Below are positions 19,694 through 29,075 of a DNA stretch of 64,000 nucleotides, in pieces (position 1 is the first letter of the stretch; every line of letters starts with the position of its first letter). This DNA is from Microbulbifer flavimaris. Lineage in GTDB: Bacteria; Pseudomonadota; Gammaproteobacteria; Pseudomonadales; Cellvibrionaceae. The stretch covers positions 806,001 to 870,000 of the forward strand of contig NZ_LRFG02000001.1 in NCBI RefSeq assembly GCF_001641755.2. Direction: 5' to 3'. Both the position numbers and the translations under genes were made by a program. The notes beneath the pieces were generated by a model. That model was given only the letters and a program-made list of their open reading frames with translations, did not search any database and was not told where the DNA came from.

Positions 19694-20720
19694 TTGCCCC
19701 ATGCCCGTCACCCAGGATGAAGCTATCCGGCTCGGTCACGGCAGTGGGGGCGTAATGATGCAGCACCTGTTGCGGGACGTCGTTTTTCCCCATATCGCCA
19801 ATCAGTGGACCAGCCAGGGGCACGATAGCGCGACACTCGCGATCGGGAACAGCAAGGTCGTCTTCACAACAGACTCCTTCGTAGTATCGCCGCTTTTTTT
19901 TCCCGGTGGAGACATTGGTGAGCTGGCCGTCTATGGCACCGTCAATGATCTCGCCATGAGCGGCGCCCGCCCCCTGTATCTGAGCTGCAGCCTCATTCTG
20001 GAAGAGGGGCTGTCGCTGTCAGTGCTTGAACGGGTAATGCAATCGATGGCGCGGGCCGCAGCCGTTACAGGCGTTCAGCTCGTGACCGGCGATACCAAGG
20101 TGGTGGAACGAGGGAAGGGCGATGGCCTGTTTATCAATACATCGGGTATTGGCCTTATCGAGCATTCTCTCGAGATCGCGCCTCAGAGAATCGACAGCGG
20201 GGACTCCATTATTCTCTCAGGTGATGTAGGTCGACACGGAATGGCGATCATGGCCTCGCGGGAGGGCCTCGAATTTGAGATGCCACTGGCCAGTGATTGT
20301 GCGCCATTGCAGTCACCGGTGCTGGAACTGCTGGCAGCCGGAGTTGAAGTGCATTGCTTGCGTGATCTCACCAGGGGTGGCCTGGCAACCGCACTGGTGG
20401 AGCTGGCTGAGAGCTCGGGTAGGGAACTAGCCGTGCAGGAAGCGGCAGTCCCGGTTACAGAATCAGTACAAGGGGCATGTGAGCTGCTCGGCCTGGACCC
20501 ATTTTACGTGGCGAATGAAGGCCGCTTTGTGGCATTCGTTCCGCGGGAGCAGGCGGCTCTTGCCCTGGCAGCCCTGGCAAAGAATCCGCTCACCCGCGGC
20601 AGTGCGGTCATCGGTAACGTCACTGAGGGCACCCACGCCCAGGTCATTCTGCAAAATAGTCTGGGGAGCGAGCGGCTGCTCGACCGCCTGCCGGGAGAGA
20701 TGCTGCCACGGATCTGCTAA
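19683..20720 (+). CDS. hypE: Carbamoyl dehydratase HypE
   Basis: HypE dehydrates the thiocarbamate received from HypF to thiocyanate, the cyanide donor. This 345-residue protein has the PurM-like N-terminal [13 protein letters not shown], the catalytic and Mg-binding HDSATLAIG and [28 protein letters not shown], and [13 protein letters not shown]. It ends PRIC, giving the terminal Cys that accepts the carbamoyl group. A later ATG at 19701 is possible. It closes the operon; its stop overlaps by four bases the 3' end of the convergent DUF202 gene. No hypB follows. Confidence 0.93.
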   Translation: MNTDCPMPVTQDEAIRLGHGSGGVMMQHLLRDVVFPHIANQWTSQGHDSATLAIGNSKVVFTTDSFVVSPLFFPGGDIGELAVYGTVNDLAMSGARPLYLSCSLILEEGLSLSVLERVMQSMARAAAVTGVQLVTGDTKVVERGKGDGLFINTSGIGLIEHSLEIAPQRIDSGDSIILSGDVGRHGMAIMASREGLEFEMPLASDCAPLQSPVLELLAAGVEVHCLRDLTRGGLATALVELAESSGRELAVQEAAVPVTESVQGACELLGLDPFYVANEGRFVAFVPREQAALALAALAKNPLTRGSAVIGNVTEGTHAQVILQNSLGSERLLDRLPGEMLPRIC

Positions 20721-21037
20721 ATCAGGTGCCGGGCAAAAAAGACAATTAGCGCGAACAGGCTGAACAGCAAGCCAACCAACAGCAAGTCGACTGATCTGGC
20801 TTCATCGACCAGACCGGCGTCCCGATCGATCTGCCATCGCTGCCTCCGCATACGCAAGTAGGAGAGCAGGATGACAAACCCTCCGGCCACCACCAGCGCC
20901 ACCTCGGACCAATAGGATGGAGGCTGGCCGCTGATGCGCCCGGCAGCGAGGCCAAATCCCACCACCGCAATGGCCGTTCGCACCCAGGCCAGGAAAGTGC
21001 GCTCATTGGCGGCATGTTCAGTGAAGTGAGTCGCCAT
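20717..21037 (-). CDS. DUF202 family small membrane protein
   Basis: This 106-residue inner-membrane protein starts with the DUF202/YidH signature NERTFLAWVRTAIAVVGFGLA, followed by two more hydrophobic segments (VALVVAGGFVILLSYLRM and LLLVGLLFSLFALIVFFA), so three membrane spans. The function is unknown. It is convergent with hypE. The upstream 240 bases contain an AT-rich stretch (21144-21190) that may hold its promoter. Confidence 0.85.
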   Translation of the reverse strand: MATHFTEHAANERTFLAWVRTAIAVVGFGLAAGRISGQPPSYWSEVALVVAGGFVILLSYLRMRRQRWQIDRDAGLVDEARSVDLLLVGLLFSLFALIVFFARHLI

Positions 21038-21278
21038 CGACGCCTCTAGAGCCAGATTTGCCGCCCGGAACAGCCCGGGCGAGCAATGGGGGCCGAGAGG
21101 GGCACAGTCCTGAAGCCAGGGCCCGCATCGGGTCCGAGATTACGTAAATATATGATTTAACATAATCTATATTATGCGAACTTCATATTAGGACAGGGTG
21201 GCTGTGAACGCGTGCCCAGTGCACACGGCGGAGCTGGCACCTGCGCCTCTATACGCAGCTGTGCGGGATCTTGCCCGA

Positions 21279-21620
21279 CTAGTTCTTCAGCGCCTCTATC
21301 GGGCCGTGATCATCGCAATGCCCATTGTGAACATGATGCAGGCGTCCATCGACGATGTAGTCGGTATGGTCCCCATGTGGGACCGCCTCATGCCCACAAT
21401 TGGGCCCGTGAACGTGGTCCCCGCAGCTGTGGACGGGCTGGCAACCGTCGGGATTCACGTCACTGACTTCAATAACATGGCCGTCGCAGTGATCTCCATG
21501 CGGGTAATGGAGCTCTCCGTCGATCAAGTAGTCCGTATGGTCGCCGTGGCGCACGACGGTGTGTCCGCAACCAACGCCGTGCTCGTGGTCTGGGTGAGAT
21601 TGGGGATTCGGGCATGCCAT
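21279..21620 (-). CDS. His-rich tandem-repeat protein, putative metal-binding
   Basis: This 113-residue protein consists of two copies of a unit that reads roughly CGHxxVxHGDHTDYxxDGxLHxxHxxHCDxH (residues about 17-50 and 70-108), joined by a short linker. About a fifth of the residues are His, with paired Cys and many Asp, and there is no signal peptide. It has no enzyme motif. A metal-buffering or metal-delivery role (zinc, nickel or cobalt) is inference. ATG at 21620 is chosen; an in-frame TTG at 21632 would add four residues. No sequence like the zinc palindromes seen elsewhere in the window lies upstream. Confidence 0.72.
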   Translation of the reverse strand: MACPNPQSHPDHEHGVGCGHTVVRHGDHTDYLIDGELHYPHGDHCDGHVIEVSDVNPDGCQPVHSCGDHVHGPNCGHEAVPHGDHTDYIVDGRLHHVHNGHCDDHGPIEALKN

Positions 21621-21964
21621 TGCTTTGTCCAAGTCCTGTCGGCTTCTGATGGTGCCACTTATCCTAGTACACCGTTCGACAACCCGCAGGGTTGCTGGTC
21701 AAGCCGGCCGATACCCGCTTCGCTATTCAGCTTCACAACACAGGGAACAGGTGAAGGCTTCATAACGCGATGTTGTCTGCCGCCTGAGTGGTGTCAGCAG
21801 CAGACATCCGCGCCTCCAGGGGAAATTACTGCAAACTTTGAACTGGTTGCACGAAACAAAGCACTGCCATGAACCACCCAAGCGCCCTACCCCTTTGCCA
21901 TCAGAGCGCCTGACCGTCCTTGTGGCCGAGCCGCATGCCGACGCTCAACCTGGCAGGACGAATT
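21621..21964. other. Intergenic region between oppF and the His-rich protein gene
   Basis: These 344 bases lie downstream of oppF and upstream of the His-rich gene, both on the minus strand. The one visible structure is the inverted repeat CAACCC-GCA-GGGTTG at 21680-21694, too short and without a T run to call a terminator. Nothing else is recognised. Confidence 0.45.
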
Positions 21965-22969
21965 CTATGTTAGTAGTTCTGCAGTTCGAAGGCAGGCACT
22001 CTGGTGATCTTGATCGCCCTCCAGCACCGGCACCTGCTGTGCGCATTCTGGGATTGCATGGGGGCAGCGGGTACGGAACACACAGCCCTCCGGCGGGTTG
22101 ACCGGAGAGGGTAGCTCACCCTCAAGCAATTGAATCTGCTTGTTCTTTTCCTTGTGGGGGTCAGGAATTGGAACTGCAGACATCAAGGCTTGGGTATAAG
22201 GGTGCCTGGGTGCAGCGAACAGCTTCTCGGTCGTACCCACTTCAACGGCATTGCCCAGGTACATGACCACAACGCGGTCGGAAATGTGCTTGACCACAGA
22301 AAGGTCATGGGCAATAAAAATCAAAGACAGGTTCATTTCCCGCTGCAGCTGCTTCAGCAGGTTGACCACTTGCGCCTGGATGGAGACGTCCAGCGCGGAA
22401 ACCGGTTCATCGCAGATGATGAGCTTGGGTTCCAGTATCAGGGCGCGGGCAATACCGATGCGCTGGCACTGCCCACCGGAAAACTCATGGGGGTACCGGT
22501 TCACCAGGTTGGGTAACAGCCCCACTTTCTTCATCATGGCCTGGACGCGCTCGGTCACATCATGTTTGGCGATATCCGGACGCAAGGTACGTAACGGTTC
22601 TGCAATAATATCCCCGATGGTCATACGTGGATTCAGGGATGCCAGGGGATCCTGGAAAATCATCTGAATGTCTTTGCGGGTGGCGCGCAGGGATTTTTCA
22701 TCCAGCCCGGTGAGGTCCTGCCCCAGCCAGAGCACGTTGCCGTCAGTGGCCTTGATCAGGCCGATAATGGCCCGCGCCAGGGTCGATTTGCCACAGCCAG
22801 ACTCGCCCACAACCCCGAGGGTTTCGCCAGCATAGAGTTTCAGATCCACACCATTGACGGCTTTCAGGCTCGCCGGCTTACTCCAGGGCCAGGCATTTTC
22901 CTTTTTGATGGAAAAGTGCACCTTCAGGTCCTGCACATCCAGCAACAATTCTTTTTCGGTCGTAGTCAT
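21965..22969 (-). CDS. oppF: Oligopeptide ABC transporter ATP-binding protein OppF
   Basis: This 334-residue ATPase energises peptide import. It has Walker [13 protein letters not shown] near residue 56, Q-loop [14 protein letters not shown], signature [15 protein letters not shown] near residue 165, Walker [15 protein letters not shown], and the switch His in [10 protein letters not shown]. The oligopeptide-type C-terminal extension has a Cys cluster ([14 protein letters not shown]...C) that in relatives binds an iron-sulfur cluster. The ATG overlaps the oppD stop by one base. Confidence 0.93.
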   Translation of the reverse strand: MTTTEKELLLDVQDLKVHFSIKKENAWPWSKPASLKAVNGVDLKLYAGETLGVVGESGCGKSTLARAIIGLIKATDGNVLWLGQDLTGLDEKSLRATRKDIQMIFQDPLASLNPRMTIGDIIAEPLRTLRPDIAKHDVTERVQAMMKKVGLLPNLVNRYPHEFSGGQCQRIGIARALILEPKLIICDEPVSALDVSIQAQVVNLLKQLQREMNLSLIFIAHDLSVVKHISDRVVVMYLGNAVEVGTTEKLFAAPRHPYTQALMSAVPIPDPHKEKNKQIQLLEGELPSPVNPPEGCVFRTRCPHAIPECAQQVPVLEGDQDHQSACLRTAELLT

Positions 22970-23949
22970 TAGCTGGCCTCCAGAATCTCAGTCACATCGG
23001 CGTGGCAGGCACGCATACGCTCCCCATCAAAAGTCTCAAGCGCTGGCGCTTCAGAACGACAGCGCTCCTGGACCCGATGGCAGCGTTCCTGGAACGGACA
23101 GCCAACCGGAAGATTCAACAGGTTGGGAGGATTGCCCGGAATGGTAGGCAGTGCGCCCTCTTCGGTGTCCAGACGCGGAATGGCCTTGAGCAATCCTTCA
23201 CTGTAGGGATGGGTGGGCCGGTAAAATATATCATCCGCGCTGCCGTATTCCATGGTCCGCCCGGCATACATGACCAGAACCTTGTCACAGGCCCCGGCAA
23301 CCACACCGAGGTCGTGGGTAATCATGATGATGGCAGTATTGAAATCGCGCTGCAGCTCATTCAGTAGCGTCAGGATCTGTGCTTGTACCGTCACATCCAG
23401 CGCTGTTGTGGGTTCGTCGGCAATCAGCAATTCCGGGCGGCACAGCAGAGCCATGGCAATCATCACGCGCTGGCGCATTCCGCCGGAGAACTCATGCGGG
23501 TACATGTTCAGTCGCTTTTGTGCCTCCGGAATTTTGACCGCGTCCAGCATCCTCACGGATTCTGCCAGCGCGGCTTTCTTGCCGATCCCCTTGTGCTTGA
23601 CCAGAACTTCCGCCAGTTGATTGCCCACGGTCATATACGGGTTCAGGGATGTCATGGGATCCTGAAAAATCATCGCGATTTTTTCCGCGCGAATTTTATT
23701 CAGCTCGCGCTCCCGCAACCCCAGGATCTCCTGCCCCTTGAACTGCGCACTGCCGCTGACACGCCCGTTCTTGGCCAACAATCCCATCATGGAGAATACC
23801 GTCTGGGTTTTGCCAGAACCGGATTCCCCCACGATGCCCAGTGTCTCACCCGCGTTCAGGGTGAAATTCAAATCGTTGACGGCAGTGACCGACCCTTCTG
23901 GTGTAGAGAATTCCACGCGCAGATCTTTAACATTCAATAAATTACTCAT
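22969..23949 (-). CDS. oppD: Oligopeptide ABC transporter ATP-binding protein OppD
   Basis: This 326-residue ATPase is the partner of OppF. It has Walker A GESGSGKTQTVFSMMG near residue 39, signature FSGGMRQRVMIAMAL, Walker B LLIADEPTTALDVT, switch MITHDLGVV, and the C-terminal Cys-rich oligopeptide-type domain (CPFQERCHRVQERC). The frame is open upstream to 24069, but the ATG at 23949 starts the family's N-terminus and has GAGGGG before it. The start lies just after the oppC stop. Confidence 0.93.
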   Translation of the reverse strand: MSNLLNVKDLRVEFSTPEGSVTAVNDLNFTLNAGETLGIVGESGSGKTQTVFSMMGLLAKNGRVSGSAQFKGQEILGLRERELNKIRAEKIAMIFQDPMTSLNPYMTVGNQLAEVLVKHKGIGKKAALAESVRMLDAVKIPEAQKRLNMYPHEFSGGMRQRVMIAMALLCRPELLIADEPTTALDVTVQAQILTLLNELQRDFNTAIIMITHDLGVVAGACDKVLVMYAGRTMEYGSADDIFYRPTHPYSEGLLKAIPRLDTEEGALPTIPGNPPNLLNLPVGCPFQERCHRVQERCRSEAPALETFDGERMRACHADVTEILEAS

Positions 23950-23959
23950 GGGTACCCCT

Positions 23960-24868
23960 CTAGCGATCTTTCGGGTCCAGCGCATCGCGCAGGCCGTCGC
24001 CGATAAAATTGAAACAGAACAAGGTCGTGACCATAAAGGCCGCTGGCACAGCCAATTGCCACAGGGCAATCTCCATAGTCTGTGCGCCTTCGTTCATCAG
24101 GGAGCCCCAGGAGGTCATCGGTTCTTGCACACCCAGTCCAAGAAAGCTGAGGAAGGATTCAAACAGGATCATTTGCGGCACCAACAGGGTTGCGTACACG
24201 GCCACAATCCCAAGGACATTGGGGACGATATGGCGCGTGATCATCGCCCATTTGGACACGCCGTAAACCGTGGCTGCCTCGACAAACTCCTTGCTTTTGA
24301 TGCTGAGTGTCTGCCCCCGCACAATCCGCGCCATATCCAGCCAGCTGACCGCACCAATGGCGATAAAGATCAGCAGGATGTTACGGCCAAAGAAGGTCAC
24401 CAGCAGGATCACAAAGAACATGAACGGAAATGAGTACAGAATTTCCAATGTACGCATCATCACGCGGTCAGTACGGCCACCGATAAAACCGGCAGCGGCA
24501 CCGTAGAGGGTGCCGATCAGGACCGCCACAACGGCACCCATCACACCGACCATCAGAGAGATACGCCCACCCATTGCAGAGCGCACAAATAAGTCCCGGC
24601 CGAGTGAGTCGGTCCCGAAGTAGTGACCGGAGGCAAATGAAGGTGCGGCATGCATTGCGCCCCAATCGACTTCGTCATAGGCGAACTGACTGAGCATGGG
24701 CCCGACAAAAACAAACATTGTGACAAAGCCGAGAATAACCAAGCTGGTGAGTGCGGCCCTGTTATTGAAAAACCGACGGCGGGCGTCGTCCCACAGGCTG
24801 CGGCCCTTGACTTCAAGTTGTTCGGAAAAACTTTCAACCGCTTCTTTATTGGCTGTAGTGGATAACAT
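23960..24868 (-). CDS. oppC: Oligopeptide ABC transporter permease OppC
   Basis: This 302-residue inner-membrane permease has an N-terminal span in the OppC_N region, a periplasmic part (HYFGTDSLGRDLFVRSAMGG), five further spans, and the EAA coupling loop EAATVYGVSKWAMITRHIVP, which docks to OppD/OppF. The end FNFIGDGLRDALDPKDR is characteristic of OppC/DppC proteins. The gap to oppB is 15 bases. Confidence 0.93.
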   Translation of the reverse strand: MLSTTANKEAVESFSEQLEVKGRSLWDDARRRFFNNRAALTSLVILGFVTMFVFVGPMLSQFAYDEVDWGAMHAAPSFASGHYFGTDSLGRDLFVRSAMGGRISLMVGVMGAVVAVLIGTLYGAAAGFIGGRTDRVMMRTLEILYSFPFMFFVILLVTFFGRNILLIFIAIGAVSWLDMARIVRGQTLSIKSKEFVEAATVYGVSKWAMITRHIVPNVLGIVAVYATLLVPQMILFESFLSFLGLGVQEPMTSWGSLMNEGAQTMEIALWQLAVPAAFMVTTLFCFNFIGDGLRDALDPKDR

Positions 24869-24883
24869 CTGGTAAGCCTCGAA

Positions 24884-25807
24884 TTATGAGTAGCGGATTT
24901 TGGGGTCAACTACGGCGTAGAGAATATCCACGATCGCATTGAAGGTAATGGTCAGGGCACCTACCAGAATGGTCAGCCCCAGGACCATGGAGTAGTCACG
25001 ATTGAGGGCGCCGTTGACAAACAGCTGGCCGATCCCGGGCAGCCCGAAGATGGTTTCGATCACCACAGAGCCGGTAATGATGCCCACAAGGGCCGGCCCC
25101 AGGTAGGAGAGCACGGGAAGAATCGCCGGCCGCAACGCGTGGCGCACAATGATGTAGGGCATGGAGAGCCCCTTGGCCTTGGCGGTGCGTATGAAGTTGG
25201 AACTCAGCACTTCAATCATGCTGCCGCGCATGATCCGGGAGATGGAAGCGATGTAGTACAGCGACATGCCGAGTACCGGCAATATCACATACTGGGTCGC
25301 GCCATTGTGCCAACCCCCGGCGGGCAGCCACTCCAGCCAGATTGCAAATATCAGCACAAGCAGCGGCGCGAGAACGAAGCTGGGAATCACCACTCCTGCC
25401 ATGGCACTGGTCATGATGGTGTAATCAAGCCAGGTGTTCTGGCGCAGTGCAGCGATGGTGCCAAAGCAGACACCACAGGTTACCGCGACGATAAAGGCGA
25501 ACAGGCCGATTTTGACCGAGACCGGCAGCGCCTGGGCAACCAGCTCATTGACACTGAAATCCTTGTACTTGAAGGAAGGCCCCAGGTCACCCTGCAGCAG
25601 GCTTCCCAGGTAATTGAAATATTGTTCGTGTACCGGTTTATTGAACCCGTACTTGGCTTCGATATTTGCCATTACCTCTGGCGTCATGGCAACTTCGGCG
25701 GTAAATGGATTGCCGGGTGCAAAGCGCATCAGGAAGAAGGAGACGGTAATCAGAATAAACAGTGTGGGAATGGCTTCCAGCACACGCTTGGCGATAAATC
25801 TCAGCAT
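24884..25807 (-). CDS. oppB: Oligopeptide ABC transporter permease OppB
   Basis: This 307-residue permease closely matches enterobacterial OppB at its start (MLRFIAKRVLEAIPTLFILI) and length. It has the FAPGNPF segment, six spans, and the coupling loop with FIRTAKAKGLSMPYIIVRHA. The ATG at 25807 is preferred to a TTG two codons upstream because it fits the family N-terminus. A terminator-like hairpin lies between oppA and this gene. Confidence 0.92.
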   Translation of the reverse strand: MLRFIAKRVLEAIPTLFILITVSFFLMRFAPGNPFTAEVAMTPEVMANIEAKYGFNKPVHEQYFNYLGSLLQGDLGPSFKYKDFSVNELVAQALPVSVKIGLFAFIVAVTCGVCFGTIAALRQNTWLDYTIMTSAMAGVVIPSFVLAPLLVLIFAIWLEWLPAGGWHNGATQYVILPVLGMSLYYIASISRIMRGSMIEVLSSNFIRTAKAKGLSMPYIIVRHALRPAILPVLSYLGPALVGIITGSVVIETIFGLPGIGQLFVNGALNRDYSMVLGLTILVGALTITFNAIVDILYAVVDPKIRYS

Positions 25808-25869
25808 ACGCAAATTCTTTTATAGCTTTTGTTTGCAACTTACTTGTTCTGAAGCGCTTCCGTAACGAA

Positions 25870-25904
25870 AAAATGCCCGGAGCCCCCAGTGAGGGTCCGG
25901 GCTT
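25870..25904 (-). terminator. Intra-operon terminator between oppA and oppB
   Basis: Read on the minus strand, a stem GCCCGGA / TCCGGGC (25875-25902) is followed by ATTTTTTCG. It lies just after the oppA stop and about 65 bases before the oppB start. It would let most transcripts end after oppA, giving more binding protein than permease. Confidence 0.75.
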
Positions 25905-25908
25905 ACTG

Positions 25909-27579
25909 TCAGTGTTCGATAATCCACATATCCTTGGAGTAGTAGTTATCTAGTGGATCGGCCGCGTAGCCGCCAACGTGGGGCTTGACCATGTGCTGGA
26001 TCACGTACTGATAAATCGGTGCGATCGGCATATCCCTGGCCAGAATCTCTTCAGCCTGCGCGTAGTATTCTGCACGCTTGGCCACATCCAGTTCTCTCGC
26101 ACTTTTTTTGAACAGTTCGTCATAGCTGGAATTGCTGTACTTGGCGTAGTTACTGCCACCGCCTGTCAGCAGCAGCTTCAGCATGGTGGATGGTTCATTG
26201 TAGTCACCAATCCATCCGGCACGGGCAACGTCAAAATCAGTGTTGGCCCGAGTATCCAGGTAGGTCTTCCACTCCTGATTCTCCAGCGTTACGTCGACAA
26301 AACCGAAAGCTTGCTTCCACATAGCGGTAACCGCTACAGCGACTTTCTTGTGGTTGTCATTGGTGTTGTAAAGCAAGTTGAATTTGAGTGGATTCTGCTC
26401 ACTGTAGCCAGCTTCCGTGAGCAGCTCCCTGGCAGTGGTCACGCGTTCATTCTGGGTCATCTGGCTCCACTCAGTGAGAGGAGGCTCAAAGCCCTTGACT
26501 ATGCTCGGGGTCAGGTGAAACGCAGGTTCCTCTCCACGCCCCATCACCTTGTAAGCCATAATTTCGCGGTCGATGGCATAGGCCAGGGCCCTACGGACGC
26601 GGGCATCGTCAAATGGCGGACGCGTCGTGTTGAACTCGTAGTAATAGGTACCAATATAGGGCGTGGTTTTCACTTCATCGCCACGCTCTTCTCTCAGGCG
26701 GCCGATATGCTCGATGGGAATGGAATAGGCAAAGTCGATCTCGCCCGCTTCGTAGCGTTTCAACTCCGCATTGGGAGAGGCGATCGGCAGGTTGCGCACC
26801 TTCTGCAGTTTTACATTGGCGGCATCCCAGTAGAGTTCATTTTTTACGTATTCGATACGTTCATTCACCACCCACTCGGTCAGCTTGAAGGCGCCGTTGC
26901 CGACAAAGTTCCCTACCCGGGTCCATTGGTCGCCGTGCTTCTCGACAGTGGCCTGATGCACCGGCGAGGTGGAGGCGTGCACCAACATGGCAACAAAGTA
27001 AGGTACCGGCGCTTCCAGGGACACCTTGAGGGTGTGCGGGTCCAGGGCCTCTACCCCGAGGGATTCCGGCGGCCGGGTGCCATCGCTAATTTCCTTGGCA
27101 TTCTTTAACTTCCCAGCCACCAGGTACCAGGCGTAAGGAGACGCGGTTGCAGGGTCCAACAGGCGGCGCCAGGAGTAGACAAAATCACCAGCTGTGACCG
27201 GATCACCGTTCGACCATTTGGCGTCTTTGTGCAGCTTGAAGATGTAGTGCTGGTTATCTGCAGTCTCCCAGCTTTCAGCAACTCCCGGGCGTACGCCACC
27301 GTCGGGGGCGGCAATGACCAGTGTTTCCAAAAGGTCCCGCAGCAGCGCGGACTCAACGGTACCGGAGATCTTGTGGGGGTCGAGGGATTCCGGCTCCGAG
27401 CCACCGCCCCGCACCAGGGTCTGGTCTGCGGCAAGCTTGGTCGGGTCAAGCTGCACAGCGGCTTGCTTGTTGGCGCCGGGCTCGGAAGGGGCACCGCACC
27501 CGACGAGCGAGAAAATGGCCGCAACGACGAGGCCAAGGTACCAGGTGCGGCTAGGACTATGGGGAAGATTGCAAAGCAT
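25909..27579 (-). CDS. oppA: Oligopeptide-binding lipoprotein OppA
   Basis: This 556-residue solute-binding protein (SBP_bac_5 family) captures peptides for OppBCDF. The N-terminus has a hydrophobic stretch and the lipobox LVGC, so it is a lipoprotein in this organism rather than a free periplasmic protein. The family pattern is clear: GGGSEPESLDPHKI, YIFKLHKDAKWSNGDPVTAGDFVYSW, FDDARVRRALAYAIDRE, and the C-terminal MPIAPIYQY. It is the first gene of oppABCDF and is followed by a hairpin terminator that probably sets expression ratios. Confidence 0.93.
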   Translation of the reverse strand: MLCNLPHSPSRTWYLGLVVAAIFSLVGCGAPSEPGANKQAAVQLDPTKLAADQTLVRGGGSEPESLDPHKISGTVESALLRDLLETLVIAAPDGGVRPGVAESWETADNQHYIFKLHKDAKWSNGDPVTAGDFVYSWRRLLDPATASPYAWYLVAGKLKNAKEISDGTRPPESLGVEALDPHTLKVSLEAPVPYFVAMLVHASTSPVHQATVEKHGDQWTRVGNFVGNGAFKLTEWVVNERIEYVKNELYWDAANVKLQKVRNLPIASPNAELKRYEAGEIDFAYSIPIEHIGRLREERGDEVKTTPYIGTYYYEFNTTRPPFDDARVRRALAYAIDREIMAYKVMGRGEEPAFHLTPSIVKGFEPPLTEWSQMTQNERVTTARELLTEAGYSEQNPLKFNLLYNTNDNHKKVAVAVTAMWKQAFGFVDVTLENQEWKTYLDTRANTDFDVARAGWIGDYNEPSTMLKLLLTGGGSNYAKYSNSSYDELFKKSARELDVAKRAEYYAQAEEILARDMPIAPIYQYVIQHMVKPHVGGYAADPLDNYYSKDMWIIEH

Positions 27580-28146
27580 TATTATTTACCCGATGGTTCT
27601 TTTGGAACTTCACTCTGTTGTCATCTTTGTTGAAGAGACCAGAGTCTCGCTTAGAATTTATACAGCAGCTCTTCTGAAAAGGTTCACACGTACGTTCGCA
27701 CATACGCTCGAAAGTACCGCTCGTGGTACGAAATTACCACACCAGGCCATCCAAGGGGATATCGACAATTCCAGCGCCATGCACCGGTGCGCCCTGCTGT
27801 AGCTTCAGGCAGGCAATGTGGGAACTTGCTGCCGCCTCAAATTCATGGACCCGGCCTACCCCGTTGATTGCAGTGGTGACGATGTTCGCGCTCGAACAAC
27901 CGCTGCACCGACAGCCTGCACAGCAATGCTGATACTCCCAATCCGACTGCAATACCCATGCACTATGGCATACCTGCCAGTGAGGTATGGTCAGGCCGAC
28001 AGGAGCGGCGCGGGCGCTGCAACCGACCGGCATCACGATCGCAGTCAGGTTTCCGGGCCCCACATTCCCCGTTCCTGAGGCAGTTCCTTCACGTCGAAAT
28101 AGACTGTACGATACAACATATCGCAATGCACATAGTTTGAAACGCC
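27580..28146. other. Intergenic region between divergent oppA and DUF3299 genes
   Basis: This 567-base gap must hold the oppA promoter on the minus strand and the DUF3299 promoter with its zinc palindrome (28109-28123). A short inverted repeat GTACC-N6-GGTAC lies at 27714-27729. A minus-strand frame (27734-28252) has many Cys and a slightly protein-like middle section but no ribosome site, and it runs across the Zur-like box, so I do not call it. Confidence 0.5.
28109..28123 (+). promoter_or_regulatory. Zur-like operator 1 (before DUF3299 gene)
   Basis: The sequence CGATACAACATATCG is an imperfect 15-bp palindrome matching the other four boxes in the window at its GATAC...TATC core. It ends 23 bases before the start codon. 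Confidence 0.72.
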
Positions 28147-28809
28147 ATGCTCCCTGACACCCTGAAGATCTGCCGCCCACTGTTGCTGACCATGCTGCTC
28201 GCGGCCGCTGTGAGCAGTGGCTGCAGCGAGGCTGAAAAGGCTGGTGAGGCAACCGCAGAGCAGGCGGTAAACCCTTCCGCCACTGAACCGGCGGAACAGC
28301 AATCCGATGCCGCGACGGTGGAATACCGGGAGGTCCAATGGGAAGAGCTGATTCCCAAAGACGACCTGGACGCCCTGTTGAACCCGCCGGACTACCTCGC
28401 GAACATCGTCGAGGGCTCAGAGCAAGACATCATGCCGGCAGGCCCCGCGAGCGGGAGCGAGGTTGGGTCGACCATGGACCGTTACCAGCAGGCGATGATC
28501 TCTACCAAAATCAAGCCGGAGTTCGACCGCCAACAGGTCCGCATCCCGGGCTTTGTGGTCCCCCTAGAGTTTGACGACAACCAGACTATCACCAGCTTCC
28601 TGCTGGTGCCCTTCTTCGGCGCCTGCATTCACCTCCCCCCACCGCCGCCTAACCAGGTGGTTTACGCAGAGTTCCCGGAGGGGTTTCAGGTAAACGCACT
28701 CTACGACCCCTTCTATATAGAAGGTGAATTGCGCACCCTCCTCGAGGAGACGGCCCAGGGAACAGCGGCTTACAGCATGAAAGTGAAAAGAGTCTACCCG
28801 TACGACTAA
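28147..28809 (+). CDS. DUF3299 family lipoprotein, predicted zinc-starvation induced
   Basis: This 220-residue protein has an N-terminal hydrophobic segment and a lipobox-like VSSGC, followed by a Glu/Ala-rich low-complexity linker (residues about 27-60). The DUF3299 domain contains VRIPGFVVPLEF, the key FFGACIHLPPPPPNQVVY near residue 156, and FYIEGELRT. The Cys-x-His with the proline run suggests a metal site, but the function is unknown. DUF3299 genes are known to cluster with zinc uptake genes, and a Zur-like box precedes this one. It is followed by a 266-base gap with the next box. Confidence 0.83.
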   Translation: MLPDTLKICRPLLLTMLLAAAVSSGCSEAEKAGEATAEQAVNPSATEPAEQQSDAATVEYREVQWEELIPKDDLDALLNPPDYLANIVEGSEQDIMPAGPASGSEVGSTMDRYQQAMISTKIKPEFDRQQVRIPGFVVPLEFDDNQTITSFLLVPFFGACIHLPPPPPNQVVYAEFPEGFQVNALYDPFYIEGELRTLLEETAQGTAAYSMKVKRVYPYD

Positions 28810-29015
28810 TGCGTGGCGCGAGCCCCCGGCAGCACAGGCGCTGGCCGGGCCTGCCGCTAGCTCGAGTACCAGCCTCTCGCCTGCGCCGCCCCACCAACAA
28901 ACCTCTCTGCACAAGTCCAGCGGGACAGCCCCCCACCCAGGACCCCGAAGAACGCCCACGCGTCCGCACCTGCCCGCCACCCCCCGGCAGTTGTCACAGT
29001 CCCTCACGCGCAGTA

Positions 29016-29030
29016 TGATACGTTATATCA
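29016..29030 (+). promoter_or_regulatory. Zur-like operator 2 (before the DUF1826-znuD-zur operon)
   Basis: The sequence TGATACGTTATATCA is a 15-bp near-palindrome, 45 bases before the GTG at 29076. It matches box 3 except at two central positions. Confidence 0.82.
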
Positions 29031-29075
29031 TCGCGTCAGATGAGGGCATGTTTGTGCCCCGTAACGGAGGAGCCC

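Noticed and set aside
21144..21190. AT-rich stretch with partial symmetry (ATAATCTATATTAT) considered as a further Zur box
   Set aside because: It does not fit the 15-bp TGWTAC...ATATCA pattern and lies before a DUF202 gene with no known zinc link.
27734..28252. 172-codon minus-strand frame with many Cys
   Set aside because: It overlaps the 5' part of the DUF3299 gene and the Zur-like box, lacks a ribosome site, and matches no family I can name.
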